A DNA stretch of 64,000 nt, taken from contig NZ_CP155075.1 in NCBI RefSeq assembly GCF_039621805.1, forward strand, positions 930,001 through 994,000, written 5' to 3'. Of the stretch, positions 25,411 to 35,316 are shown piece after piece. The notes beneath the pieces were generated by a model. It saw only the letters and a list, made by a program, of their open reading frames with translations. It made no database searches and had not been told where the DNA came from. The position numbers and the translations under genes are program-made. Numbering within the stretch: the stretch's first letter is position 1; each line of letters begins with the position of its first letter. This DNA comes from Paraburkholderia sp. PREW-6R (GTDB lineage Bacteria > Pseudomonadota > Gammaproteobacteria > Burkholderiales > Burkholderiaceae).

Positions 25411-25998
25411 TCAGGGCGATGCCGCGGAGCGGATCGAGTGGGAGATATCGCGGCTAACCGTGGCGAAGGCCCGGCTGTAGGCGGCCACCACCGCATCGTA
25501 ACCGGCGCCGGCAGAGGGCTCGCGCACGGTGCTGCGACCGCTGAGCGGCGCACGTTTGCCGGGCGGCGACACCGACCACAACGCATCCACCGTGACCGCG
25601 TCGCCGAGCGTGGCGTCAAAGCGCTGGACGTCGATCTGGACGCGCCAGGCCGCTGTCGTATCGCCCGCCATCTTGTAGGCAGACACGCGCGGGCTGTTCA
25701 GCTCCTGTGCAAGATCAGCCGCAACCACACGCGGAATCTGGCTCTTCAACGAGTCCGCCCAGCGGGCAAATTCGTTCATCGTCACCTGATTGGTGCCAGC
25801 GCGAACCACAATCTGCGGCCGGTCGACGAGTTCGGGCACGCTGACAGACCCGATCAGCACCGTAATCGGCCTCGCCAGGTCCGTACCTTCGCCCGGTGCC
25901 TCCGGACTCAGTGTGTAGAAGTCCGCCTTTGGCGACGCACAGCCAGCCAGCGCTACGATAGCCAGCGCGATTGCAAGGAGTATGGATAGGCGCATCAC
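25411..25998 (-). CDS. pqiC: PqiC-type lipoprotein (ABC-type transport auxiliary family)
   Basis: A 195-residue lipoprotein. The signal MMRLSILLAIALAIVALAGC has its lipidated Cys at C20. It is followed by the domain with ADFYTLSPE, VLIGSVSVPELVDRPQIVVR and FARWADSLKSQIPRVVAADLAQEL, typical of PqiC/DUF330. PqiC sits in the outer membrane and forms the end of the PqiB tunnel that connects the inner and outer membranes for lipid movement. Its ATG overlaps the pqiB stop (4 bases). Confidence 0.9.
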   Translation of the reverse strand: MMRLSILLAIALAIVALAGCASPKADFYTLSPEAPGEGTDLARPITVLIGSVSVPELVDRPQIVVRAGTNQVTMNEFARWADSLKSQIPRVVAADLAQELNSPRVSAYKMAGDTTAAWRVQIDVQRFDATLGDAVTVDALWSVSPPGKRAPLSGRSTVREPSAGAGYDAVVAAYSRAFATVSRDISHSIRSAASP

Positions 25999-27614
25999 TT
26001 GTTGTCTCCCGGTTTGCCGCGAATCAGTGCCTCAGGATGGCGGTCCAGGTAATCCGCCAGTGTGCGGAACGCCGCCGCAGTGCGTGCAAGTTCGCGCATC
26101 GCATCAGTGGTGCCCTGCTGCAACTGCGAGTCGGGCTGCAACGCACCGTTCGCCGAGTCGAGGGTCGTCTGCGCAGCGGCGAGCGTGTCCCGGGCCTGCG
26201 GCACGACCTCGGTGCGCAACTCCTTGAGAAGCGTATCCGCATCCGCCAGCGTCTTTTGTGCGTCCTTGCCAAGGCCTTCGAATGGGATCTTGTTCAGCTT
26301 GGCCACGAGCCCGGTCACCGAATCCTGCAAGGACTGCAGTCCACCCGGCACGGTCGGAATTTCCGGCGGGTTCGCGCTCCAGTTCATTTCGGCTTTAGGC
26401 GCAGCGGGGAAAAAGTCGAGCGCAATATACAACTGCCCGGTCAACAGGTTGCCGGTTCGCAGCTGCGCACGCATGCCGTGCGCGACCAGCCATTCAGCCA
26501 TCTGGCGGGCATTCGATCCGAGCCGGCCTCCGCGTCCGCCCGACTGATAACGCGAGGTGAAGCGCTCCGGATAAAAGCGTACTTCCACAGGGATGCTGAA
26601 TCGTTTCGTGACTGGATCCAGGCGCGTATAGATTGCCGCCACCTCACCGACCACGATGCCGCGGAAATCGACCGGGGCGCCGACCGCCAACCCGCGCACC
26701 GAGTCGTTGAAATCGAACACATAGGTATCGACAATGCGATCGTGGCGCTTCATCGCTTCCGCACGATCATGGAAAAGCGGAAATGCGGTGCGAACGGCGG
26801 CCTCGGGCTGGCCAGTCGTCTCATCCGGTGTCTGGAACGCAAGGCCACCGATCAGGATCGCCACCACCGATTGCGTGTTGACCTTGACGCCGTCGGTACC
26901 CAGCGACACGTCGACGCCGCTTGCATGCCAGAACCGCGTATCGATTTGCACGTACTTGTCATAGGGCGCGTTGATGAAGACCCGCAGCGTCACTCCCTTT
27001 CCGTCCGCGTCGAGCGAATACGAGGTGATCTGCCCGACCTGCAGGCGTCTGAAGAAGACGGGAGAACCGATATCGAGCGAGCCCATATCCTCGCTCTTCA
27101 GCACGAACTCGCGCCCCGGTACGCCGCTGGCGAAAACCGGTGGTGACTCGAGTCCGACATAGTCGCGTCTCGACTTCGTCGAAGCACCCAGATCCATGCC
27201 GATGAACGAGCCGGACAGCAGCGTGCTGATGCCCGAAACCGTGCCCCCGGAAATGCGCGGCCGCACGACCCAGAAGCGCGTATCGTCGGCCAGCATGTTC
27301 GAGGCGTCCTTGACAAGCTCAGCGGTCGCGACGACGCTGCGATGGTCTTTCGACAAGGCCACGCTCCTGACTACGCCGACGTCCACATCCTTGAACTTGA
27401 TCTTGGTCTTGCCGGCTTCGAGACCTTCGCCGGTCGCGAAGCTGATGGTGACCGTCGGCCCTTGCTCGAGGATTGCCTTCACGGCCAGCCAGCCACCAAT
27501 CAGCACTGCAACGACCGGCACCAGCCAGACCGTCTGCACGCGCCAGTGCGAGCGGGACGTGGCGATGGCTTCGGGGACATCCGGCGACCCCGGCTCACCG
27601 GGAGGTTTAGCCAT
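25995..27614 (-). CDS. pqiB: PqiB, MCE-domain lipid transport protein
   Basis: A 539-residue protein with an N-terminal transmembrane helix (VQTVWLVPVVAVLIGGWLAVKAI, about residues 27-49). Three MCE (MlaD-type) domains follow; their starts are visible as GPTVTISFATGEGLEAGKTKIKFKDVDVGVV, REFVLKSEDMGSLDIGSPVFFRRLQVGQI and YVFDFNDSVRGLAVGAPVDFRGIVVGEV. A C-terminal helical region with coiled-coil-like periodicity (residues ~430-520) would form the tube tip. Length and layout match PqiB of Gammaproteobacteria (~546 residues). It overlaps pqiA by 8 bases and pqiC by 4. Confidence 0.93.
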   Translation of the reverse strand: MAKPPGEPGSPDVPEAIATSRSHWRVQTVWLVPVVAVLIGGWLAVKAILEQGPTVTISFATGEGLEAGKTKIKFKDVDVGVVRSVALSKDHRSVVATAELVKDASNMLADDTRFWVVRPRISGGTVSGISTLLSGSFIGMDLGASTKSRRDYVGLESPPVFASGVPGREFVLKSEDMGSLDIGSPVFFRRLQVGQITSYSLDADGKGVTLRVFINAPYDKYVQIDTRFWHASGVDVSLGTDGVKVNTQSVVAILIGGLAFQTPDETTGQPEAAVRTAFPLFHDRAEAMKRHDRIVDTYVFDFNDSVRGLAVGAPVDFRGIVVGEVAAIYTRLDPVTKRFSIPVEVRFYPERFTSRYQSGGRGGRLGSNARQMAEWLVAHGMRAQLRTGNLLTGQLYIALDFFPAAPKAEMNWSANPPEIPTVPGGLQSLQDSVTGLVAKLNKIPFEGLGKDAQKTLADADTLLKELRTEVVPQARDTLAAAQTTLDSANGALQPDSQLQQGTTDAMRELARTAAAFRTLADYLDRHPEALIRGKPGDNK

Positions 27615-28872
27615 GATTGTGCTCCGTTGCGTCCCAGATCAGACGCGGGTCGAATGACATGGCGGCGAACATCGTCAGCACGACCACGGCGCCGAACGCG
27701 ACGGCGGCCGGCCCAGCCTGGATGGTCGCCAGTGCATTGAACTGGACGAGTGCGACGAGAATGGTGATCACATAGATGTCGAGCATCGACCAGCGTCCGA
27801 CGAGCTCAACCAGCCGATAGATACGCGTTCGCTGCTGCAGCAGCGCGACTGAGCGCCGCTGCGTCGAGACGACGAGGTACATGATCGCCATGATCTTGAG
27901 CATCGGAACAGCAATGCTCGCTATGAACACGATGACGGCGAGCGGCCAGGATCCGGAGGTCCAAAGGTAGACCACGCCGCTCAGAATCGTGTCCTTTTGC
28001 GCACCGAACAGCGAACTGGTATTCATGATGGGCAGCATGTTCGCCGGGATGTAAAGCACCATCGCAGCGATCAGGAACGCCCACGTGCGTGCATAGCTCG
28101 CCGGTTTGCGCGTGTGAAGATGCGAACCGCACCTCGGACATCTGGCGCTGTCCCCATGCCCGTCCGATTTCACGAGCAACCCGCAAGAGTGGCAGGTCAT
28201 CAGGCCGCTAGCCATTGCCGTGCGTGCGGCCGGAGTCGCGAGTGGGTCCGAATCCAATGCGGCATTGTGGCGGTCGCCCATCCGCTGCCACAGCTCGTGC
28301 GGATCGAAGGCAGAGCCGGCGGCCGCAAGCAACAGCATGAGCGTTCCAAACGACCAGAGCGCCACACCCGGAACCACACTGGCGATATGCGCCAGCTTCA
28401 CCAGCGCGACCAGAAAGCCGAGGATCAGGACCTCCGTCATCCCCCAAGGCTGCGCCAGGTGCATCAGGCGAAACACGACGTCGGCCCGATACGGCGTGCG
28501 GTGAAGCCGAAGCGGCACCAGCATGTACGCCATGCTGGTCATCTGCACCAGCGGCATCAGGAAAGTGGTCGCAAGCACGAGCCCTGCGATCGGCCACATG
28601 CCGTCCCTGTACAGCACGCGAACGGCACCGAGCAAGGTCGTCTCGACGAGATCGCCATTGACCGACAGACCGACGACCGGATACACATTGGCGATCACGA
28701 ACAGCACGATCGAGGTCAGCGTGAACGCCAGCGCCCGGTCCAGGCTGTCCGCATGGTTGCGGTACAGCTCCGCGCGACAGCGGCAGCATCTCAGCACGCC
28801 CTCGCCTGCCAACGGCGCTTCCCGTTGCAGCAGATCGCATTCGTGGCAGGCGATGAGGCGCTCGGTGGTCAT
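27607..28872 (-). CDS. pqiA: PqiA integral membrane protein
   Basis: A 421-residue inner membrane protein built of two PqiA domains. Each begins with a zinc-ribbon-like motif: C-H-E-C ... C-C-R-C near residues 9-33, and C-H-S-C ... C-P-R-C near residues 225-247. About eight hydrophobic helices follow. In E. coli PqiA partners with PqiB and PqiC in envelope lipid transport and is induced by redox cyclers. Here its start overlaps the outer membrane efflux gene by 4 bases, so it is translated from the efflux pump message. Confidence 0.93.
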   Translation of the reverse strand: MTTERLIACHECDLLQREAPLAGEGVLRCCRCRAELYRNHADSLDRALAFTLTSIVLFVIANVYPVVGLSVNGDLVETTLLGAVRVLYRDGMWPIAGLVLATTFLMPLVQMTSMAYMLVPLRLHRTPYRADVVFRLMHLAQPWGMTEVLILGFLVALVKLAHIASVVPGVALWSFGTLMLLLAAAGSAFDPHELWQRMGDRHNAALDSDPLATPAARTAMASGLMTCHSCGLLVKSDGHGDSARCPRCGSHLHTRKPASYARTWAFLIAAMVLYIPANMLPIMNTSSLFGAQKDTILSGVVYLWTSGSWPLAVIVFIASIAVPMLKIMAIMYLVVSTQRRSVALLQQRTRIYRLVELVGRWSMLDIYVITILVALVQFNALATIQAGPAAVAFGAVVVLTMFAAMSFDPRLIWDATEHNHG

Positions 28873-30368
28873 CGCGACTGCTCCGTCGCCGCTTCATTCT
28901 TTCCCTGCGCGGCGGCGCCCTGTTGCATAACAGGGCCCGTCATGTCCTCGGCCTGTACGACCCACCCGCCACCCATTGCCTTGTAGAGACCAATCAGCGA
29001 GTTGAACACCACGCCATTGGTTTGCGTGTAGCTGAGTTGCGCGTTGAAGAGGCTGCGCTCCGCGTCCAGCACTTCGATGTAGCTGGTATAACCCCCCTCG
29101 TAACGCAGCCGCGCAAGCCGTGAATACGTACGCAACGCATCCACCTGACGCCCTTGCACGACAAGCTGCTCGCGTGACTTTTGCAGCGCGACCAGCGCAT
29201 CGTCGACTTCCTGAAATGCTATCTGGATCGACTGCTGATACTGGATCAACGCCTGTTGCTGCTGCGCTTCGGCCTGCCTGACCTGGCCGCTGATACTGCC
29301 CGCGGTAAAGATCGGCACCGTCAGCGAGCCGGCATACGACCAGACGCGAGCGGGACCGGTGAACAGTTTCGAGAACTGCCCGCTGACCGATCCAAACAGT
29401 CCGGTCAGCGATATGGACGGAAAGTAGAGCGCTCGCGCGGCGCCGATCAATGCATTCGCGGCGATCAGGTTCTGCTCGGCCTGCAAGAGATCGGGGCGCC
29501 GCTCGAGCAGATCCGACGGCAACCCGGCGGGCACAGCCGGAACCGCCAGCTCGCTCAGCCCGCTGCCGCGCGGGATCGGCCCCGGATTGCGGCCGAGCAG
29601 CACGGAGAGCGCGTCCTCCTGCTGGGCGATCTGCGTCTCGATCTGCGGAATCGTCGCAAGAGACGCCTCATATTCCGACTGGCTTTGTGCGAGTTCCATC
29701 TGCGAGACGTCGCCGCCTGAGAAGCGTGCCTCGAAGACTTTCACCGAGCCCGCGCGGCTGTCTGTCGTCGCCTTGGCGATCGCCAGTTGCGCATCGAGAT
29801 CGCGCAAATTGATGTACGCGGTAGCCACCGAGGCGACCAGCGACAGGATCGTCGCGCGGCGGCCCTCCTCGCTCGCCAGCAGGCTCGCGCGCGCCGATTC
29901 GGTCTCGCGGCGCACCCGGCCGAACAGATCGATTTCCCACGCGGCCGTCAACGGCGCCTGGAATTCATTGAACACCGGCCCGACGCCGGGCAGCAACGGC
30001 GTGGGACCGGCCTGCGAAGCACGCTGGCGAGAAGCGTCGAAGCCGGCGCTGAGTTGCGGAAAGAGGGCCGAGCGGGTCGTGACGAACTGCCCGAGGAACT
30101 GGTCGACGCGAGCAGCAGCGATCTTCACATCCTTGTTGTCCGCAAGCGCGGCCAGAATCAGATCATTCAACACCGGATCCTGAAACTGCTCCCACCAGCG
30201 CGCATTGGCGATGTCGGCCGCTTCGCTGGTTGCGAAACGATAGGTTGCGGGCGTCGCCACGTTTGGCCGAACATAGTCGGGGCCGAGCAGGCAGCCGCCC
30301 AGCGCCAGCACTGAGGGCAGTGCTGGCCCGAGACGCAGCAGGGTCGACAGGCCGCGCATGTCAATCAT
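28869..30368 (-). CDS. Outer membrane efflux lipoprotein (NodT/OprM family)
   Basis: A 499-residue outer membrane factor of tripartite pumps. The lipobox L-G-G-C26 is followed by the typical LLGPDYVRPNVATPATYRF start. The two OEP repeats include ARWWEQFQDPVLNDLILAAL and RRPDLLQAEQNLIAANALIGAARALYFPSISLTG. It forms the channel through the outer membrane for the RND pump encoded just upstream, overlapping it by 8 bases. A second in-frame ATG (MRGLST) at 30359 is possible. Closest in type to OprM, BpeC or TtgC. Confidence 0.93.
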   Translation of the reverse strand: MIDMRGLSTLLRLGPALPSVLALGGCLLGPDYVRPNVATPATYRFATSEAADIANARWWEQFQDPVLNDLILAALADNKDVKIAAARVDQFLGQFVTTRSALFPQLSAGFDASRQRASQAGPTPLLPGVGPVFNEFQAPLTAAWEIDLFGRVRRETESARASLLASEEGRRATILSLVASVATAYINLRDLDAQLAIAKATTDSRAGSVKVFEARFSGGDVSQMELAQSQSEYEASLATIPQIETQIAQQEDALSVLLGRNPGPIPRGSGLSELAVPAVPAGLPSDLLERRPDLLQAEQNLIAANALIGAARALYFPSISLTGLFGSVSGQFSKLFTGPARVWSYAGSLTVPIFTAGSISGQVRQAEAQQQQALIQYQQSIQIAFQEVDDALVALQKSREQLVVQGRQVDALRTYSRLARLRYEGGYTSYIEVLDAERSLFNAQLSYTQTNGVVFNSLIGLYKAMGGGWVVQAEDMTGPVMQQGAAAQGKNEAATEQSR

Positions 30369-33300
30369 CCTCGTGCCGCGCGGACGGCTTGATCGAAGCG
30401 CCGCCCGGGCCCGGGTTCACAACCGGCGCCGGCTCCTGCCCCCCTGCTCCGCTGCTTGCGCCAGGTGTCTTCGTGCCGCCCATCTTCTCCGAAATCGACT
30501 CCAGCACGTAGAAGAACATCGGGATGAAGAACACAGCGATCACCGTCGCGCCGAGCATTCCGCCGATCACACCCGTGCCGATCGAATGCCGGCTGTTCGC
30601 CGACGCGCCGAGCGCGATGGCAAGCGGAACGCAGCCGAGAATGAACGAAAACGATGTCATCATGATCGGGCGCAGCCGCTCGCTCGCCGCCATGACGGCG
30701 GAGTCGTGCACCGATTTCCCCGCCTCGCGGTTCAGCACTGCAAACTCGAAAATCAGGATCGCGTTCTTTGCTGCCAGTGCGATCAGCATCGTCAGCCCGA
30801 TCTGAAAGTAGACATCGTTCTGGAGGCCGCGCAGCAGGATGGCGAGCAGCGCGCCGAATAGCGCGAAAGGCACTGCCAGCAGCACGCCAAATGGCAAGCT
30901 CCACTTCTCGTACTGCGCGGCAAGGATCAGGAACACCATCACCAGACCGAACGCGAACACCAGTCCTGAGGTACCGCCGGCCTGTTTTGCTTCGTAGGCC
31001 TCGCCGCTCCACCCCACGCCGTAGTCGGCAGGCAACACCTGCGCGGCGACTTCATCGAGCGCGGCGATCACCTGCCCCGAGCTGTAGCCGGGCGCCGCAT
31101 TAGCCGTGACCTTCACCGCGGGGAAATTGTTGAAGCGGGTCATGAGGTCCGGTCCGGTGACGTACTTCGACGTCACGACTGCCTTGAGCGGCACCATGCT
31201 GCCGGTCTTGCTGCGCACGAAGATCTGCCCGAGATCCTGTGGGGCCAGCCGGTACGAGGGCTCAGCCTGCAGGATGACCTGCCACAGCCGGCTCGAACGG
31301 TTGAACTGCGACACGTACAGCGAGCCGAACATCGTCTGCATCGCGCTATACACTTCGTCGATCGGCACATCCAGCGTCTCCGACCGGTCGCGGTCCACGT
31401 CGACCAGCAATTGCCGGGACGACGCATTGAAGGTCGACGTCACGCGCGCCAGTTCGGGCCGAGCTTTGGCCTTTGCGACAAAGTCGTCCACGACCTGAGC
31501 CAGCTGCGCGATGGTGGCGTCGCCCTGGGCCTGAATCCACATCTCCGTACCGCCGGTGGTTCCCAGTCCCGGAATGGACGGCGGGTTGACCGGCAGGATG
31601 ATGCCCTCCTTCACTTTCGAGAGGTTGTCGTACGCATCGATCAGCACGGCCCGCGCATTCTGCGTCTTGATGTTGGCAAACCTGTAGCGTTCATCGAAGC
31701 TCTTGAAGCCGATGAAAAACGCGCCTGCGTTGTTCTTGTTCTGGCTGTCGAGCAGGCTGAACCCGTCGACGATCGTCACGCTGCTCACCGCGGGCTGCTT
31801 CATGAAGTAATCGGTGACCTGCTGCGAAACCGCGCCGGTCCGATCGAGACTCGCGGCGTCCGGCATGATGACCGCACCCAGCAGATAACCCTGGTCCTCC
31901 GGCGGCAGGAACGACGTGGGGATGGTCCTCATCATGACGACCGCGAGCGCGATCATTCCGGCAAACAGCATGAGCGCGACCGCGAAACGTTTGATCACAT
32001 GTTTCACCAGATTCGAATAGCCGGTCGTGAGCCTCGCGAACGCGTTATCGAACCACCTGAAAAAGCCACGCTTTTCATGGTGCACCGGTTTGAGCAGCAA
32101 TGCGGCGAGCGCTGGCGACAGCGTGAGCGCGACGATGGTGGAGAACACCACTGAAATCGCAATCGTGATGGCGAACTGCTTGTACAACTGGCCGGTAATC
32201 CCACCGAGAAATGCCACTGGCACGAAAACCGCGCACAGGACGAGCGTAATCGCCACGATCGGACCAGAGATTTCATCCATCGCCCGTTTCGCCGCGTCCC
32301 TCGGACTCAGCTTGTGCACGTTCATGTTTCGTTCGACGATTTCAATCACGACAATGGCATCGTCGACCACGATGCCGATTGCCAGCACCATGCCGAACAG
32401 CGTCAGCATGTTGATCGAGAAACCCATCGCCAGCATTCCCATGAAGGTGCCGACAATCGATACCGGCACCGCGAGCACTGGAATCACGGTGGCGCGCAGG
32501 CTCTGCAGAAATACGAACACGACGATCACGACGAGCAGGAGCGCTTCAAAAAACGTCTTGACGACGTCGGAGATGGACGCACGGGTGAAGTCGGTCGTAT
32601 CCATAGCAATGCTGTAGTCGATGCCTTCGGGGAACGACCTCTTCATTCTGGCGAGCGTCGCGTGCACCTGCTTGGATACGTCAAGCGCGTTGGCGCCGGG
32701 CTGCTGGTAAACCGCAATGACCGTCGCCGGCTTGCCCTGGTACTTGCTGCGGATCGAGTAATCCTTCTGGCCGAGTTCTGCGCGGCCAATGTCCTTGAGC
32801 CGCACGATCGCCGCGGCACCGCTCGCCGCGCGGATAATGATGTTTTCAAACTCCGCCGGATCGCTCAGCCGACCGGTGGTGGTGATCGCAAACGACTGCT
32901 CGACCGGCGTACCCGTTGGCGACTGCCCGAGGCGGCCGACGGCGAACTGCTGGTTCTGGTTGGCCACCGCTCTTTGCACGTCCCCCGCCGTGATGCTGAG
33001 TTGTGCCATACGATCGGGTTTCAGCCAGATCCGCATTGCGTAGTCGGGCGTGCCGAAAATACTCGACTGGTTGGCACCGGGAATGCGCTTGAGCGCATCG
33101 AGCACATAAACGTTCGCGTAGTTCGCGATATAGGTAGCGTCGTAGCGGTCGCTCGGCGAGTAGATGGCGATAACCATCATGAACGCCGACGACTTCTTCT
33201 GAACCTGGATGCCCTGCGACTGCACCGACGAAGGCAGTTGCGCCAACGCGAGGTTCACGCGGTTCTGCACATCGACCTGCGCAAGATCGGGGTTGGTGCC

Positions 33301-33594
33301 GATCTGGAAGAAGGCGTTGATCGTCATATTGCCCGTCGATGAACTCGACGAGTTCATATAGATCATGTTGTCCGCGCCGTTGACCTGCTGCTCGATCGGT
33401 GCGGCCACATTGTTCGCGACCACGTCGGCGCTCGCACCCGGGTAAGTGGCGGCAATCGTGATCTGCGGCGGCGTGATGTCGGGGTACTGCGCGATGGGCA
33501 GCGCCAGCATCGCGACCACACCCCCGAGCGTGATGACGATCGAGACGACGGAAGCGAAGATCGGCCGGTCAATGCAGAAATGGGAAATGTTCAT
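30361..33594 (-). CDS. RND multidrug efflux inner membrane transporter (HAE1 family)
   Basis: A 1077-residue AcrB/MexB/TtgB-type pump. It starts MNISHFCIDRPIFASVVSIVITLGGVVAMLALPIAQYPDITPP and has the proton-relay Asp-Asp in GIVVDDAIVVIEIVERNM (TM4), the FFxxFN-type loop (FFRWFDNAF) and the C-terminal GGMLGATVIAVFFIPMFFYVLESI. Twelve helices and two large periplasmic loops are evident. It exports drugs, solvents or other hydrophobic compounds with the proton gradient. It is flanked by its adaptor (33608-34816) and its outer membrane channel. Slightly longer at the C-terminus than AcrB (1049). Confidence 0.95.
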   Translation of the reverse strand: MNISHFCIDRPIFASVVSIVITLGGVVAMLALPIAQYPDITPPQITIAATYPGASADVVANNVAAPIEQQVNGADNMIYMNSSSSSTGNMTINAFFQIGTNPDLAQVDVQNRVNLALAQLPSSVQSQGIQVQKKSSAFMMVIAIYSPSDRYDATYIANYANVYVLDALKRIPGANQSSIFGTPDYAMRIWLKPDRMAQLSITAGDVQRAVANQNQQFAVGRLGQSPTGTPVEQSFAITTTGRLSDPAEFENIIIRAASGAAAIVRLKDIGRAELGQKDYSIRSKYQGKPATVIAVYQQPGANALDVSKQVHATLARMKRSFPEGIDYSIAMDTTDFTRASISDVVKTFFEALLLVVIVVFVFLQSLRATVIPVLAVPVSIVGTFMGMLAMGFSINMLTLFGMVLAIGIVVDDAIVVIEIVERNMNVHKLSPRDAAKRAMDEISGPIVAITLVLCAVFVPVAFLGGITGQLYKQFAITIAISVVFSTIVALTLSPALAALLLKPVHHEKRGFFRWFDNAFARLTTGYSNLVKHVIKRFAVALMLFAGMIALAVVMMRTIPTSFLPPEDQGYLLGAVIMPDAASLDRTGAVSQQVTDYFMKQPAVSSVTIVDGFSLLDSQNKNNAGAFFIGFKSFDERYRFANIKTQNARAVLIDAYDNLSKVKEGIILPVNPPSIPGLGTTGGTEMWIQAQGDATIAQLAQVVDDFVAKAKARPELARVTSTFNASSRQLLVDVDRDRSETLDVPIDEVYSAMQTMFGSLYVSQFNRSSRLWQVILQAEPSYRLAPQDLGQIFVRSKTGSMVPLKAVVTSKYVTGPDLMTRFNNFPAVKVTANAAPGYSSGQVIAALDEVAAQVLPADYGVGWSGEAYEAKQAGGTSGLVFAFGLVMVFLILAAQYEKWSLPFGVLLAVPFALFGALLAILLRGLQNDVYFQIGLTMLIALAAKNAILIFEFAVLNREAGKSVHDSAVMAASERLRPIMMTSFSFILGCVPLAIALGASANSRHSIGTGVIGGMLGATVIAVFFIPMFFYVLESISEKMGGTKTPGASSGAGGQEPAPVVNPGPGGASIKPSARHEDD

Positions 33595-33607
33595 TTCGCG
33601 CGCCCGA

Positions 33608-34816
33608 TTACTTGCTCATGACCCGTTCGGACTCGCGCGCGGCGAGATGCTGCGCTTCGCTCTGCGATGCACCGGCATCCGCATCCGGACTGGGCGTGCC
33701 GGTGATCTTCAGCGGCGCGTCCGCGATGACCCGGATGGCGCCATCGACGACGACGCGCTCCCCTGGCTTGAGCCCTTCGGTGATGAACCAGTCGTCACCG
33801 TGCCATTCGCCGACTTCGACCACGCGTTGATGCGCTTTCGAGTCGTTGTCGACCACCCACACGAAGTGGCTCTTCGCGCCTTGCAAGACCGCGCGCTGCG
33901 GCACCAGGATCGCATTTGGACGCACGGCGCCCGAGACCCGCGCACGGACGAACTGCCCTGGGCGGAGACTGCCGTCAGGATTCGCAAACGAAGCCCGCAC
34001 GAGAAACGTGCCGGTTTCCGTGCTGAAGGCGGGGTTGGTGAAGTTGATGTGGCCGCGTGCAGGAAACACCGTGCCGTCGGCCAGCAAAACGGTGACCTCG
34101 AAATCGTTGCTGGCGGGAAACATGAGTTGCTTTTTCCCAATCTGGTCACGATAGCGGAGCAACTCATTTTCGGAGATGCTGAAGTTGACCCACATCGGAT
34201 CGAGCTGGTAGACGTAGGTGAGCAAACCCGACGCGGCGGCGGTCACATAGCTGCCGTCCTGCTGCCTCGCAAAGCTGGACAACCCGGCGAGCGGAGATTT
34301 GATCGTGGTATAGCCAAGGTTGAGCTGCGCGGTCTGCACCTGGCCCTGAGCGGCGATCACCGCGGCCTCGGCCTGCTTTTCATTGCCGGTCGCGTCGTCG
34401 AGATCCTTCTTGCTCAGCGCGTTTTGCGCGGCCAGCGGGATCACCCGTGCGAGGTTTGCCCTCGTGACGCCGAGCCTGGCCTGCTGCTGCGCAAGCTCGC
34501 CCTTTGCGGTTTGCAGTGCGGCCTCGAATGGTTTGGGGTCCATAATAAATAGGGTCTGCCCGGCACGGACCAACTGGCCTTCGGTATAGACGCGCTTGTC
34601 GAGAAAGCCGTCGACGCGCGCGCGGATCTCGACTTCACGCGAACTCTGCGTTTGTGCGGTAAATTCGAAATCGACCGGTGTATCACGCTGCGTGATTCGC
34701 TCCACTGTGACCTCGATCGGTCCTGCTGTGGGTAGCGTGGGCGCTTTGTGACAGGCAGCGCACAGCGCAAGCGCGGCGAGCGCGGCAGAGGCGGGAAGTA
34801 GGCGGTTCCTGCTCAT
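33608..34816 (-). CDS. RND efflux periplasmic adaptor (MFP)
   Basis: A 402-residue membrane fusion protein. ATG 34816 gives a short signal with a lipobox-like C-A-A-C22. It has a beta-barrel start GPIEVTVERITQRDTPVDFEFTAQTQSSREVEIRARVDGFLDKRVY, a lipoyl/hairpin region with AQTLFIMDPKPFEAALQTAKGELAQQQARL-type sequence (coiled coil), and YTTIKSPLAGLSS. It links the RND pump to the outer membrane channel. It is 13 bases upstream of the pump gene. The frame is open to 34876 but lacks a signal there. Confidence 0.93.
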   Translation of the reverse strand: MSRNRLLPASAALAALALCAACHKAPTLPTAGPIEVTVERITQRDTPVDFEFTAQTQSSREVEIRARVDGFLDKRVYTEGQLVRAGQTLFIMDPKPFEAALQTAKGELAQQQARLGVTRANLARVIPLAAQNALSKKDLDDATGNEKQAEAAVIAAQGQVQTAQLNLGYTTIKSPLAGLSSFARQQDGSYVTAAASGLLTYVYQLDPMWVNFSISENELLRYRDQIGKKQLMFPASNDFEVTVLLADGTVFPARGHINFTNPAFSTETGTFLVRASFANPDGSLRPGQFVRARVSGAVRPNAILVPQRAVLQGAKSHFVWVVDNDSKAHQRVVEVGEWHGDDWFITEGLKPGERVVVDGAIRVIADAPLKITGTPSPDADAGASQSEAQHLAARESERVMSK

Positions 34817-34842
34817 GGATGTCTCCCCGTCCCGATCGATGT

Positions 34843-35316
34843 CTACTGAACCGTGTAGCCCCGGCCGGTCATGCACGCCGACACCGCACGGTTGAAGGTC
34901 ACCATCTGTTGAGACGTCTGCTGTTGAGCCGCTTGCTGCTGTTGCCCCGCACCCTGGTTGGCCCGACGCTGACGTATGCCGCCGCCCGCCCCCCCAGTGG
35001 CTGCTCCAATCGCCGCGCCCTTTCCGGCGTTACCCGCGATGGCCCCCACCGCTGCGCCCACAGCGGCGCCACCAGCTGCGCCCTTGACCGCCCCGCCTTG
35101 CTTCGGCGCAGCGCCCGGCTGACCGGATTGCTGTGCGATCGCAACCGGATCCACGCCGGTCGTCTGCTTCGCCCACAACTGGCATTCGGCGGTGTCCGTG
35201 TTCTGCTTCTGCGCGCTTTGCCCTTTCGCCGGATAGATGATCGGCTGCTGCGCGGCGGCCTCGAATGTCAGCACCGTCACCACCAGACCCGCTGCGACTC
35301 GCTGTATTCGTTGCAT
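34843..35316 (-). CDS. Secreted glycine-zipper protein
   Basis: A 157-residue protein starting MQRIQRVAAGLVVTVLTFEAAAQQ (cleavable signal, cut probably after AAA-Q). The middle is a glycine-zipper membrane segment (GAAGGAAVGAAVGAIAGNAGKGAAIGAATGGAGGG) flanked by Gln-rich sequence. Four-residue patterns around AECQLWAKQTTG and SACMTGRGYTVQ place Cys near each end. The family is the YMGG-like Gly-zipper group. It lies 26 bases upstream of the adaptor gene on the same strand, so it may be the first gene of the RND-Pqi operon. Function unknown; likely outer-membrane associated. Confidence 0.8.
   Translation of the reverse strand: MQRIQRVAAGLVVTVLTFEAAAQQPIIYPAKGQSAQKQNTDTAECQLWAKQTTGVDPVAIAQQSGQPGAAPKQGGAVKGAAGGAAVGAAVGAIAGNAGKGAAIGAATGGAGGGIRQRRANQGAGQQQQAAQQQTSQQMVTFNRAVSACMTGRGYTVQ

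Noticed and set aside
27997..28986. 329-residue plus-strand frame over pqiA
   Set aside because: Antisense shadow of pqiA with repeated Arg/His/Gln runs and no recognisable domain.
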